Shown here in pieces: positions 34,606 through 43,311 of a DNA stretch of 64,000 nucleotides. Positions within the stretch are counted from its first letter, which is position 1. Each line of letters opens with the position of its first letter. Made by a program: the position numbers and the translations under genes. Source of the stretch: Streptomyces galbus (GTDB lineage: Bacteria; Actinomycetota; Actinomycetes; Streptomycetales; Streptomycetaceae); contig NZ_SZPR01000004.1 in the NCBI RefSeq assembly GCF_005280195.1, positions 1 to 64,000 of the forward strand, in the 5' to 3' direction. Below the pieces are notes generated by a model. The model saw only the letters and a list, made by a program, of their open reading frames with translations, ran no database searches and was not told the origin of the DNA.

Positions 34606-36225
34606 TCAGAGGTGGCCGACGCCCGCGCCCGCGTCCGCGTTCGCGCCGCGCTTGGTCAGCAGCGCGACGAACACGGCGACGACCGCCACCCCGGCCGCGA
34701 CGAGCGAGGCGAGGCTCATGCCGGAGATGAAGGTGTCGTGGGCGACGTCGGTGATCTTCGCGGCGACCGCCTCGGGCATGCTCGGCTGCACCGGCGCGAC
34801 ACCGACCTGGACCGCCTCGGACGCCTGGTCGAGCTGGCCCGGCGTCAGCGGGGGCAGGCCCGCGTCCTTCCAGTTGCCCGGCAGGTCGCTGTCCACCTTG
34901 GAGGCCATAACGGCGCCCAGCACGGCCGTGCCGAGGCTGCCGCCGATCTGCATGGCCGCCTGCTGCAGGCCGCCGGCCACGCCGGACAGCTCCATCGGCG
35001 CGTTGCCGACGATGACCTCGGTGGCGCCGACCATGACCGGGGCGAGGCCCAGGCCCAGCAGGGCGAACCAGAGGGACATCACGGCGCTGCCGGTGCCGGT
35101 GTCCAGGGTGGACATGCCGTACATGGCGACCGCGGTGCAGAGCATGCCGCCGGCCAGCGGGACGCGCGGGCCGAGCTTGGTGATCAGCACGCCGGCCAGC
35201 GGCGAGCCGACGATCATCATGCCGGTGAGCGGGAGCAGGTGCAGGCCCGCGTCGATGGGGCTCATCCCGTGGACGTTCTGGAGGTAGAACGTCACGAAGA
35301 ACAGGCCGCCCATGAAGGCGATGGCCATGAGGACCATCAGCACCACGCCCGCCGACAGCGGGACGGAGCGGAACAGCCGCAGCGGGATCAGCGGCTCCTT
35401 GACCTTCGTCTCCCAGAAGGCGAAGGCGACGAAGCCGACCAGCGAGACCACGATGAACAGCCAGGTGGTGCCGTCGCCCCAGCCCCAGGTCGGCGCCTTG
35501 ATCAGGGCCCACACCAGGCAGAACATCGCGCCGGACAGCAGGGCTATGCCCAGCAGGTCGAAGGAGCGCGGGGCGTTCTCGGCGCGGTGGTCGAGCAGGA
35601 TCAGCACGCCGAGGACCAGCGCGAGAGCGCCGACCGGGACGTTGATGAAGAACACCGACTGCCAGCTCACGTGCTCGACGAGGACGCCGCCGAGGATCGG
35701 GCCGCCGGCGGTGGAGGCGCCGATGACCATGCCCCAGATGCCGATGGCCATGTTGAGCTTCTCGGCCGGGAAGGTGGCCCGCAGCAGGCCGAGGGCGGCC
35801 GGCATGAGCAGCGCGCCGAACAGGCCCTGGAACACCCGGAACGTGACGACGAGGGCGATGCTGTCGGACAGGCCGATCGCGCCCGAGGCGGCGGCGAAGC
35901 CGACCACGCCGATCAGGAAGGTCTGGCGGTGGCCGAAGCGGTCGCCGAGCTTGCCCGCGGTGATCAGGGAGACCGCGAGGGCCAGGAAGTAGGCGTTGGT
36001 GATCCACTGGACCTCGGCGAAAGTGGCGCCCAGGTCCTTCGCGATCGCCGGGTTGGCGATGGCCACGATGGTGCCGTCGAGGGCCACCATCATGACCCCT
36101 ACGGCGACGGTGATCAGCGTGAACCAGGGGTGACCGCGCAGGCCCGCGGAGGGCCCATGGTCCGAACGGCCCGCGGGTGCCTCGTCCCCCGGCCCCTTCG
36201 CGTCGACGGTGGTCTGACTAGTCAT
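34606..36225 (-). CDS. DHA2-family MFS multidrug efflux transporter
   Basis: 539 residues, long enough for 14 membrane helices. The first region has the DHA2 motif VALDGTIVAIANPAI, motif A is GKLGDRFGHRQTF, and motif C is GPILGGVLVEHVSWQSVFFINVPVG. It should expel drugs or dyes by proton exchange (EmrB/QacA type). The ATG faces the TetR gene across 66 bases that contain an inverted repeat, so repression by that TetR is likely. The C-terminus ends in a short cytosolic Ala/Gly tail. Confidence 0.9.
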   Translation of the reverse strand: MTSQTTVDAKGPGDEAPAGRSDHGPSAGLRGHPWFTLITVAVGVMMVALDGTIVAIANPAIAKDLGATFAEVQWITNAYFLALAVSLITAGKLGDRFGHRQTFLIGVVGFAAASGAIGLSDSIALVVTFRVFQGLFGALLMPAALGLLRATFPAEKLNMAIGIWGMVIGASTAGGPILGGVLVEHVSWQSVFFINVPVGALALVLGVLILLDHRAENAPRSFDLLGIALLSGAMFCLVWALIKAPTWGWGDGTTWLFIVVSLVGFVAFAFWETKVKEPLIPLRLFRSVPLSAGVVLMVLMAIAFMGGLFFVTFYLQNVHGMSPIDAGLHLLPLTGMMIVGSPLAGVLITKLGPRVPLAGGMLCTAVAMYGMSTLDTGTGSAVMSLWFALLGLGLAPVMVGATEVIVGNAPMELSGVAGGLQQAAMQIGGSLGTAVLGAVMASKVDSDLPGNWKDAGLPPLTPGQLDQASEAVQVGVAPVQPSMPEAVAAKITDVAHDTFISGMSLASLVAAGVAVVAVFVALLTKRGANADAGAGVGHL

Positions 36226-36291
36226 ACCGCGAGGCTAGTGACAGTCGCTGACAATTGACAAACCAATTCACAAGTCGGTTACTGACACATT
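36226..36291. promoter_or_regulatory. Shared TetR operator/promoter region
   Basis: Arms GTGACAGTCGCTGAC (36238-36252) and GTCGGTTACTGACAC (36274-36288) match in 11 of 15 positions as an inverted repeat. Within them lies AATTG-6-CAATT. A TTGACA at 36255 with GTTACT 17 bases on points towards the TetR gene, which starts at 36292 as a near-leaderless message. The AT-rich core stands out in this genome. Confidence 0.6.
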
Positions 36292-36918
36292 ATGGAAACC
36301 CTGCGTGAGCGCAAGAAGCAGCGCACCCGGGAGGCGTTGCTGCGCGCCGCGCTCGAACTGTTCACCACCCGCGGCTACGAGCGGACCACGGTCGACGACA
36401 TCGCCGAGGCGGTCGGCGTCTCGCAGCGCACCTTCTTCCGCTACTTCGCCGGCAAGGAGGAGGCCGCCTTCGCCGTGCAGGACCTGGTCGAGGAACGGTT
36501 CGTGGCGGCCGTGCGGGCGCGCCCGGCCGGCGAGACGCCCCTGGAGGCGCTGCGGCACGCCCTGACGGAGGGCTGGGACACGCTCAGCGAGGCCGTCGAG
36601 GACGTCGTACCGGTGGAGCTGTACCTGCGGATGTACCGGCTGGTCGAGTCGACCCCCGCGCTGCTCGCCGCCCACCTGCGCCGCTCGGCCGGGACGGAGG
36701 ACCGGATCGCGCGGGTGCTCGCCGCGCGGGAGGGGCTGGACGTGGACGCCGACCCGCGGCCGCGCATCGCGGTGGCCGTGTTCGGCGGGGTGATGCGGGT
36801 GACCGAGCGGCAGTGGAGCCTCGGCGAGGACTTCAGCCTGGACGCCATCCGGGCGCTGACGACGGCCTACCTCGATCAGGTGGGACCCGCGCTCACGGGT
36901 GACTGGCGCCCCGTCTGA
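36292..36918 (+). CDS. TetR-family transcriptional regulator of the DHA2 pump
   Basis: 208 residues. The N-terminal DNA-binding domain is clear: RTREALLRAALELFTTRGYERTTVDDIAEAVGVSQRTFFRYFAGKE in pieces, residues 12-57. The C-terminal ligand domain is helical (AGETPLEALRHALTEGWD) and belongs to the common Streptomyces group with the RTFFRYF variant. It is divergent from the pump gene and should repress it and itself until a drug-like ligand binds. Confidence 0.9.
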   Translation: METLRERKKQRTREALLRAALELFTTRGYERTTVDDIAEAVGVSQRTFFRYFAGKEEAAFAVQDLVEERFVAAVRARPAGETPLEALRHALTEGWDTLSEAVEDVVPVELYLRMYRLVESTPALLAAHLRRSAGTEDRIARVLAAREGLDVDADPRPRIAVAVFGGVMRVTERQWSLGEDFSLDAIRALTTAYLDQVGPALTGDWRPV

Positions 36919-36934
36919 GAGGGTGGTCCCCAAA

Positions 36935-36952
36935 CACGTTTATCCAAACGTG
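36935..36952. terminator. Small hairpin between TetR and DUF1023 genes
   Basis: CACGTTT-ATCC-AAACGTG, a perfect 7-bp stem, 16 bases after the TetR stop. It may terminate TetR or act as an operator for the next gene. A second short repeat GGGTCTC-CC-GAGACCC follows. Confidence 0.4.
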
Positions 36953-37007
36953 ATCCCTGTCACTCGGGTCTCCCGAGACCCTCCCGTTCTCCTAGTGTGT
37001 CCTCCCA

Positions 37008-38234
37008 GTGACTTCCTTCGACACCTCCCCGCAGCTCAACGTCTGGCGCGCCCTGCTCGCGCTGGCCGTGGTGTTCGTGATGCTGACGACGAGCGGCTGG
37101 ACCGCCCTGCGCCACCACCCCACCGCCACCGCCCTGCAGACCTCGCTCGACTCCTGGGAGCACGGCCGGCTGGCGGGCCACGGCCTGCCGGACCCGGGTG
37201 CCTCCCCGGGCCGCCTGTCCCGCTTCTTCGCCTCGCTGAGCGACGCCCAGCGCGCCGCGCTCGCCCGGCGCTACCCCCTGGCCGTCGGCAACATGAACGG
37301 CGCCCCCGTCACCCTGCGCTACCGGGCCAACCGACTGGCGCTGGCCGAGGCGGTGCGCACCGAGCGGGCCCGGATGCACGACAGCCGCCTCACCCCGGCG
37401 GGCCAGCACGAGGCGGGCCGCCGGATGCACCGCTTCGAGGCGATGGGCAGACCCGAGCGGCAGATCCTCGCCTTCGACCCGGAGGGCTCCGGGCGGGTCG
37501 CCGAGGTGTTCGGCGACCTCGACCGCGCCCAGCGGATCTCCGTGATCGTCCCCGGCGTCGACACCGACCTGCTCACCTTCCAGCGCACCTCCCGCCGCTG
37601 GTCCGCGCCGGTCGGCATGGCCGAGGCGCTGTACGCGGCCGAGCGCGCGGAGAGCCCGGCCACCCGCACCGCCGTGATCGCCTGGGCCGACTACACCTCG
37701 CCCGACGGCCTCGGCATCGACTCCGCCACCGGACTGCGTGCCGAGAACGGGGCGGTGCGGCTCAACGCGCTGCTGCGGGCCCTGCCGGGCAGGTCGCCGG
37801 CGGCACCGGTTGCGTTGTTCTGCCACAGCTACGGCTCGGTGGTGTGCGGCGTGGCCGCGCACGCGATGCCGCGCCGGGTGGCCGACATCGCCGTGGCGGG
37901 CAGCCCGGGGATGCGCGTGGAGAGGGCCGCCCAGCTCCGCACCGGTGCCCGGGTGTGGGCGATGCGGGACCCGGACGACTGGGTGCGCGACGTTCCCTAC
38001 CTGGAACTGGGCGGGCTCGGGCACGGCGAGGACCCGGTGTCCCGGGCGTTCGGCGCCCGGGTCCTTGCGGCGCAGCAGGCCCGGGGCCACGGCGGTTACT
38101 TCGAGCCCGGCACGGACAGCCTGCGCAACTTCGCCCACATCGGCGTTGGCGCGTACTCGTCGGTCGTGTGCGCGCGCGAAGGTGACGCCTGTCGTACGGG
38201 TTTGTCCGCCGCCACGCCGGTCGGACGCGCGTAG
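37008..38234 (+). CDS. Secreted or membrane-anchored alpha/beta-hydrolase (DUF1023)
   Basis: 408 residues from GTG. One hydrophobic segment at about 16-33 (LLALAVVFVMLTTSGW) anchors or exports it. A helical region follows with RYPLAVGNMNGAPVTLRYRANR, the typical lead of DUF1023 proteins. The hydrolase core has ISVIVPGVDTDLLTFQ, then AVIAWADYTSPDG and the nucleophile elbow LFCHSYGSVVCG with its Ser. The Asp/His part is seen near GSPGMRV and FAHIGVGAYSS. The substrate is unknown; lipid esters are possible. A TAGTGT box lies shortly before the GTG, so the leader is very short. Confidence 0.82.
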   Translation: MTSFDTSPQLNVWRALLALAVVFVMLTTSGWTALRHHPTATALQTSLDSWEHGRLAGHGLPDPGASPGRLSRFFASLSDAQRAALARRYPLAVGNMNGAPVTLRYRANRLALAEAVRTERARMHDSRLTPAGQHEAGRRMHRFEAMGRPERQILAFDPEGSGRVAEVFGDLDRAQRISVIVPGVDTDLLTFQRTSRRWSAPVGMAEALYAAERAESPATRTAVIAWADYTSPDGLGIDSATGLRAENGAVRLNALLRALPGRSPAAPVALFCHSYGSVVCGVAAHAMPRRVADIAVAGSPGMRVERAAQLRTGARVWAMRDPDDWVRDVPYLELGGLGHGEDPVSRAFGARVLAAQQARGHGGYFEPGTDSLRNFAHIGVGAYSSVVCAREGDACRTGLSAATPVGRA

Positions 38235-38300
38235 AAGAGGAGGAATCGCGGCATGCGCGGGGAGGGTGCGAACGGGCGGGTCCCGCTTACGATGAGCCGC

Positions 38301-39002
38301 ATGGGTGACGTACTGGCCGGATTTCATGCCGCCTGGGAGTTCGATTCCGACTCCGTCCTCATCCGCTACGAGCGGGGCCTGCGCGCCCCGAAGCTGTTCT
38401 CGGCGCTGCGCGAGCGGCGGGTGCCCTTCGCGGCGCTGGAGCGCGTCACGCTGGAGCAGGGCAAGCGCGGGACCGTGGTGCTGCGGGCGGTGCCCCGGCC
38501 CGGTGCCGACCCGCTGACGGAGGCCGCCGACGGGCAGCTGAAGGAGGCGTGCGACCCGTACAAGCTGGTGCTGCCCGGCGACCGCGAGCTGCTCGCGGAG
38601 TACTACGCCGACGAGCTGAAGGGGCTGCTGACCGAGTCGGGGCCCACGGACCGGTTCCTGGTCGAGGCGCCCGAGGTGCCGCTGTCGTTCAAGGCGTACG
38701 ACGGCAAGGCGTCCTTCGACGGGCGCACGGTGCGCTTCCGCTGGTTCTGGACGGGCGCGTCGTCGGCGAAGTGGAAGGCCGGCGACCAGAGCTTCCCGGT
38801 GTCCGAGCTGTGCGGGGTGGAGTGGCGGTCGCCGGAGCTGTTCGAGGGGTACCTGCGGCTGCGGCGCAAGGGCGCCGACGAGCGGCCGGGTCCCGCCGAT
38901 CAGGACCCGGCCGCCGTGGTGTTCGGGCTGGGCTACGGGGTGGTGCACGAGTCGCTGCCGTTCGCCGCGGCCGTGCTCGCCGCCGTGCGCGGGGCGCGCT
39001 GA
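38301..39002 (+). CDS. DUF4429 family protein
   Basis: 233 residues starting MGDVLAGFHAAWEFD, the usual DUF4429 beginning; the in-frame ATG at 38292 is possible too. The domain has two related halves built of beta strands: VLIRYERGLRAPKLFSALRERRVPFAALERV and RFRWFWTGASSAKWKAGDQSFPVSELCGVEW, resembling short PH-like modules. It is cytosolic with no catalytic motif. The function is unknown; related domains occur in Streptomyces regulatory proteins. Confidence 0.75.
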   Translation: MGDVLAGFHAAWEFDSDSVLIRYERGLRAPKLFSALRERRVPFAALERVTLEQGKRGTVVLRAVPRPGADPLTEAADGQLKEACDPYKLVLPGDRELLAEYYADELKGLLTESGPTDRFLVEAPEVPLSFKAYDGKASFDGRTVRFRWFWTGASSAKWKAGDQSFPVSELCGVEWRSPELFEGYLRLRRKGADERPGPADQDPAAVVFGLGYGVVHESLPFAAAVLAAVRGAR

Positions 39003-39013
39003 GCGCGCCCCGG

Positions 39014-40030
39014 TCACTCGCGCCCGGCCGAGGTGAACGACATGTCGGCGTAGCGGTCGCCCGCCACACGGCCGGCGATCGGCTCCAGCAGGGCGAGCTC
39101 CTCGTCGCTCAGGACGATCGCCGTGGCCGCCGTGTTCTCCTCCACCCGGCCGGGCCTGCGGGTGCCCGGGATCGGCACCAGCGGCAGGTCGTGGACGCGG
39201 GCCTGCTGGTGGACCCAGGCCAGGGCGATCTGGCCGGGCGTGGCGCCGTGGGCGTCGGCGACGGACCGCAGCGGCGCCAGGAGGGCCGCGTTGGCCTCGG
39301 CGTTCGCGCCGGTGAACCGGGGCTGCTGGCGGCGGAAGTCGTCGGCGGTGAGGTCCGTGTCGGCGTTGGCGAAGGAGCCGGTGAGGAAGCCCCGGCCGAG
39401 CGGCGAGTACGGCACCACGGTCACGCCCAGCTCGCGGGCCGCCGGCACCACCCGGCGCTCGATGTCCCGGCTGAACAGGGACCACTCCGACTGGAGCGCG
39501 GCGATCGGGTGGACCGCCTGGGCCGCGCGCAGCTCGTCGGCGGTGACCTCGCTGAGGCCGAGCTGCTTGACCTTGCCCTCGCGGACCAGCTCGGCCATCA
39601 CGCCGACGGTCTCCTCGATCGGCACGTTCACGTCGCGCCGGTGCATGTAGTAGAGGTCGATGACGTCGACGTCCAGGCGCTTCAGGCTGGCCTCGACGGC
39701 TTCGCGGACGTACGGGGCGTCGTTGCGGATGACGCGCCGGGTCGGGTCGTCCGGCGGGATGCTCAGGGCGAACTTGGTGGCGATGACCACCTCGTCGCGG
39801 TGGGCCTTGAAGAACGGCGCCAGGAAGCGCTCGTTCTCGCCGGCGCCGTACGCGTCGGCCGTGTCGTACAGGGTGACGCCCAGCTCCAGGGCGCGTTCGA
39901 GGGTGGCCCGCGACCGGTCGGCGTCGGAGGGGCCGTACCCGAAGCTCATGCCCATGCAGCCCAGGCCCTGGACGCCGACCTCGGGGCCGCCGTCGCCGAG
40001 CCGGGTGGTCGGGATCCTGGAGTCGGTCAT
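39014..40030 (-). CDS. Aldo/keto reductase
   Basis: 338 residues, the usual length. The AKR barrel shows GLGCMGMSFGYG at the start, TLYDTADAYGAGENERFL with the catalytic Asp/Tyr, VVIATKFAL with Lys, DLYYMHRRD with His, LGLSEV, and PYSPLGRGFLTG with the NADPH-binding end VPIPGTRRPGRVEENT. It reduces aldehydes or ketones with NADPH in the cytosol. Its ATG overlaps the stop of the MerR regulator (ATGA), so the two are one operon under the promoter at 40526-40556. Confidence 0.92.
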   Translation of the reverse strand: MTDSRIPTTRLGDGGPEVGVQGLGCMGMSFGYGPSDADRSRATLERALELGVTLYDTADAYGAGENERFLAPFFKAHRDEVVIATKFALSIPPDDPTRRVIRNDAPYVREAVEASLKRLDVDVIDLYYMHRRDVNVPIEETVGVMAELVREGKVKQLGLSEVTADELRAAQAVHPIAALQSEWSLFSRDIERRVVPAARELGVTVVPYSPLGRGFLTGSFANADTDLTADDFRRQQPRFTGANAEANAALLAPLRSVADAHGATPGQIALAWVHQQARVHDLPLVPIPGTRRPGRVEENTAATAIVLSDEELALLEPIAGRVAGDRYADMSFTSAGRE

Positions 40031-40518
40031 CGGGTGGGGGTCCTCTCGGCTTCGTACGGGCGGGTGGCGTCGGAGTAGAAGGTGATCTTGCGGTCGAGCA
40101 CCGCCAGCGTGTCCTGCAGCTCCGCGATGCGGGCCTGGACGTCGCGCCGGGTGGCCTCCAGCAGGGCGCGCCGGGCGCCGTAGGTGCTGTCGCCCTCGCG
40201 CACCAGCTCGGCGTACCGCACCATGTCGGCGACCGGCATGCCGGTCAGCCGCAGCTTCCCGACGAGGTCGAGCCAGTCCAGGTCGCGGTTGGTGTACCGG
40301 CGCTGGCCGGTGTGGGAGCGGTCCACGTGGGCCATCAGGCCGATCCGCTCGTACCAGCGCAGGGTGTGCGCGGTGAGGCCGGTGAAGGCGACGACCTCGC
40401 TGATCGTGTAGCTGTCCTGCCCGTCGGGGCGGGGGTGCCGCGGGGGCGGGGCGGAGCAGACGTCTGCGGGGCGGGTGGTGTGCTCGAGGGGAACGGGCGT
40501 GGTCTGCATCACCGTCAT
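40027..40518 (-). CDS. MerR-family regulator of the aldo/keto reductase operon
   Basis: 163 residues from the ATG at 40518, with a second ATG three codons later at 40509. The winged-helix start is SYTISEVVAFTGLTAHTLRWYERIG and RRYTNRDLDWLDLVGKLRLTGMPVADM, typical of MerR. A long dimer helix VQARIAELQDTLAVLDRKI follows. No cysteine cluster is seen, so it is probably not a metal or redox sensor; related proteins (MerR next to AKR or oxidoreductase genes) respond to small organic compounds. It should activate its own promoter by twisting the 19-base spacer. Confidence 0.9.
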   Translation of the reverse strand: MTVMQTTPVPLEHTTRPADVCSAPPPRHPRPDGQDSYTISEVVAFTGLTAHTLRWYERIGLMAHVDRSHTGQRRYTNRDLDWLDLVGKLRLTGMPVADMVRYAELVREGDSTYGARRALLEATRRDVQARIAELQDTLAVLDRKITFYSDATRPYEAERTPTR

Positions 40519-40525
40519 GGCCCCC

Positions 40526-40556
40526 ACGCTAGGGCCTTGGAGTGCACTCCAAGCAA
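40526..40556 (-). promoter_or_regulatory. MerR-type promoter with 19-bp spacer and palindromic operator
   Basis: Read on the minus strand: -35 TTGCTT (40551-40556), a spacer of exactly 19 bases, then -10 TAGCGT (40526-40531). The operator is the perfect palindrome CTTGGAGTGCACTCCAAG at 40536-40553, covering most of the spacer. The -10 box ends 8 bases before the ATG at 40518, so the transcript is nearly leaderless. Overlong spacers bound by the regulator are the hallmark of MerR control. Confidence 0.85.
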
Positions 40557-40594
40557 GCGAGGAGGGTGACAATCCCGGAGGTAGGCTCGGCGGC

Positions 40595-41416
40595 ATGTCG
40601 CTGACGAGCCTCGCACTGATCGAGAACTGGCCGGTCCCCTCCGCCGCGGCGGGCGTCGTCCGGGCCGACGGGACCGTCCTGGGCACCCACGGCCCGGTGG
40701 GACAGCGGTTCCCGCTGGCCTCGGTGACCAAGCCGCTCGCCGCCTACGCCGCCCTCGTCGCGTACGAGGAGGGGGCGGTCGAACTCGACGAGCCGGCCGG
40801 GCCCGCCGGGGCGACCGTACGCCACCTGCTCGCCCACACCTCCGGGCTGGCCTTCGACGAGCACCGGGTGACGGCGCCGCCCGGGGAGCGGCGGCTGTAC
40901 TCCAACGCCGGGTTCGAACAGCTCGGCGACCACATCGCCAAGGCGACGGACATCCCGTTCGCCGAGTACCTGCGCCAGGCCGTGCTGGAGCCGCTGGGGA
41001 TGACGGCCACCTCGCTGGAGGGCTCGCCCGCCAAGGACGGGGTGTCGACCGTCGAGGACCTGCTGCGCTTCGCCGCCGAGGTGCAGGCGCCGCGGCTGCT
41101 GGACCCGCGCACGGTGGCGCAGGCGATGACCGTGCAGTACCCGGGCACCAAGGGCGTGCTGCCGGGCTACGGCCACCAGAACCCCAACGACTGGGGCCTC
41201 GGTTTCGAGATCCGCGACGGCAAGGCGCCGCACTGGACGGGGAGTTCGTCCTCGCCGCGGACCTTCGGCCACTTCGGCCAGTCCGGCACGTTCCTGTGGA
41301 TCGACCCGGACGCCCGGCTGGCCTGCGTGGCCCTGACGGACCGTGCGTTCGGGCCGTGGGCGGTCGAGGCGTGGCCGCCGTTCACCGACGCCGTGCGGGC
41401 GGAGGCCCGGGGGTAG
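40595..41416 (+). CDS. Serine hydrolase of the beta-lactamase/penicillin-binding family
   Basis: 273 residues without a signal peptide. Ser43 and Lys46 of FPLASVTKPLAAYA form the SxxK site; RRLYSNAGFEQLG gives the YxN motif; HFGQSGTFLWID takes the place of KTG (HxG type). The class C beta-lactamase fold is typical of small cytosolic esterases or amidases. It is divergent from the MerR operon with its ATG about 40 bases from that operator, so the MerR protein may affect it too. A true beta-lactam target is not evident. Confidence 0.85.
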   Translation: MSLTSLALIENWPVPSAAAGVVRADGTVLGTHGPVGQRFPLASVTKPLAAYAALVAYEEGAVELDEPAGPAGATVRHLLAHTSGLAFDEHRVTAPPGERRLYSNAGFEQLGDHIAKATDIPFAEYLRQAVLEPLGMTATSLEGSPAKDGVSTVEDLLRFAAEVQAPRLLDPRTVAQAMTVQYPGTKGVLPGYGHQNPNDWGLGFEIRDGKAPHWTGSSSSPRTFGHFGQSGTFLWIDPDARLACVALTDRAFGPWAVEAWPPFTDAVRAEARG

Positions 41417-41502
41417 GCCGCCGCCGGGGGCGCGGCTCCGATAACCTCCCTGTGCACACGCACACTTGCGCGGCTCGCACGCGTGGATCTCGGGGGAGAG
41501 CG

Positions 41503-43311
41503 ATGGCAGTCGGGGGACCGGGCGGGCAGTTCCGTCCGCTGGAGAGCGGCGATCCGGCGTCGGTGGCGAGCTACCGGCTCGCGGCGCGGCTGGGCTCGGG
41601 CGGCATGGGCACGGTGTACCTGTCGTACACGCCCGGCGGGCACCCGATCGCGCTGAAGACGATCCGCCCCGAGCTGAGCGAGGACCCCGAGTTCCGCCGC
41701 CGGTTCCGCCAGGAGGTCGAGGCCGCCAAGCGGGTGCAGGGCCTGTACACCGCGCCGGTCATCGACTACGACGTGGAGGGCACCCGGCCCTGGCTGGCCA
41801 CGGCCTACGTGCCCGGCCCCTCGCTGGCCGCGGCGGTCGCCGAGCACGGCCCGCTGCCCGCCCCGTCGGTCCTGCTGCTGCTCGCCGGAATGGCCGAGGC
41901 GCTGTCGGTGATCCACGGCGCGGGCATCGTGCACCGCGACCTGAAGCCGTCCAACGTGCTGCTGGCCTCCGACGGCCCGCGTGTGATCGACTTCGGCATC
42001 GCCCGCGCCGCCGACGCCACCGCGCTGACCGGCACCGGCGTCTCCGTGGGCACGCCCGCGTTCATGTCGCCGGAGCAGGCCGCCGGCAAGGAGATCACGC
42101 CCGCCTCGGACGTCTTCGCGCTCGGCCAGGTCGCCGCCTTCGCGGGGCGCGGACAGGGGGCCTACGGCGACGGCCCCTCGCACGCCGTGCTGTACCGGAT
42201 CGTCCACGAGGAGCCGGACCTCGAGGGGCTGCCCGAGCAGCTCCGCTTCGTCTCGCAGTGCCTGGCCAAGGACCCGGCCCGGCGGCCCACCCCGGCGCGG
42301 ATCGTCGAGCTGTGCCAGGAGGCGTCCCCGACGCCGCTGCGCCAGTCCGGCTCGTGGCTGCCGGAGGCCATCGCCGCGGACATCACCCAGCGGGTGTCGG
42401 CCTCCGCCGCCCTGGCCGCCGCCCCGAAGCCCGCCCCGGCGGGACCGCCGCCCACCGCGCCGCTCACCCACGTCTCCCCCGCGTCCCCGGCGTCCCCCAT
42501 GCCCCCGCCGCCCGCGCACGCCGCGCCCACGGCGACCGCCGCGCACGTCCCGTCGACCCCCGCCCCGGGCTACGGGCCGCCGCCCGTGGCACACACCCCC
42601 GCCCCGGGCTACGGGCCGCCGACCGGGCCCCGGCCGCCGTTCGGCCCGCCGGCCGGGCACCAGCCGCCCTTCGGGCAGCAGCCCGGCTGGCGTCCCGCGC
42701 CGCTGCCGCCGAGGAGGAACCGGGCCGGCAAGTGGATCGGCATCGGCATCGCCGCGGTGGCGGCCTTCGTGTGGCTGAGCAGCTGCGCGTCGGTCCTGCT
42801 GGACATCACGGACAAGGCCGACGACGGCGGCACCGGGAGCTCCTCGACCTCCTCCCCGGTCGCGGGGGACAGCGCCAGGCCGCTGCCCGACCCGAAGCCG
42901 GTCACGTACAAGGGGATCACCATCCCGGAGGGCTACTACATCCGCTTCGCCGACTCCCCGCCCAAGCCGCTCTACGACGACGTCGGCGCCTCCTACGCCG
43001 AGGGCTCCGACCTCTACTACGAGGGCGGCGACTTCGGCGACCCGGCCACGCTGGGCAGCCCCGGCGAGAAGATCGTGCTGCTGAACAACGCCGAGGACGC
43101 GTCGCTGAAGACCTGCCGGGAGGACACCCGCTACGCAAAGAGCGTCGCGCTCACCCAGGTGAGCCGCGGCTCGCACCTGTGCGTGCACACGGCTTCCGGG
43201 CACATCGCGCTGGTCACCTTCAACGGCACCGCCCCCAAGAGCGACCCCAGCGACTACGTCTCGGTCGACCTGACGATCTGGCGCAACGCGGAAGAGCCCA
43301 GCGACGGCTGA
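41503..43311 (+). CDS. Transmembrane serine/threonine protein kinase
   Basis: 602 residues, GGGGGAG before the ATG at 41503. The kinase domain covers about 25-275: LGSGGMGTVYLSYTPGG loop, ALKTIR lysine, IVHRDLKPSNVLL with the catalytic Asp146, VIDFGIA and MSPEQAAGKEITPASDVFALG. A Pro-rich juxtamembrane region has two APGYGPP repeats. One membrane helix lies near 410-430 (WIGIGIAAVAAFVWLSSC). The outer part of about 170 residues has no PASTA repeats; YKGITIPEGYYIRFADSPPKPL and two cysteines (TCREDT, LCVHT) suggest a small disulphide-bonded sensor domain. Confidence 0.92.
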   Translation: MAVGGPGGQFRPLESGDPASVASYRLAARLGSGGMGTVYLSYTPGGHPIALKTIRPELSEDPEFRRRFRQEVEAAKRVQGLYTAPVIDYDVEGTRPWLATAYVPGPSLAAAVAEHGPLPAPSVLLLLAGMAEALSVIHGAGIVHRDLKPSNVLLASDGPRVIDFGIARAADATALTGTGVSVGTPAFMSPEQAAGKEITPASDVFALGQVAAFAGRGQGAYGDGPSHAVLYRIVHEEPDLEGLPEQLRFVSQCLAKDPARRPTPARIVELCQEASPTPLRQSGSWLPEAIAADITQRVSASAALAAAPKPAPAGPPPTAPLTHVSPASPASPMPPPPAHAAPTATAAHVPSTPAPGYGPPPVAHTPAPGYGPPTGPRPPFGPPAGHQPPFGQQPGWRPAPLPPRRNRAGKWIGIGIAAVAAFVWLSSCASVLLDITDKADDGGTGSSSTSSPVAGDSARPLPDPKPVTYKGITIPEGYYIRFADSPPKPLYDDVGASYAEGSDLYYEGGDFGDPATLGSPGEKIVLLNNAEDASLKTCREDTRYAKSVALTQVSRGSHLCVHTASGHIALVTFNGTAPKSDPSDYVSVDLTIWRNAEEPSDG

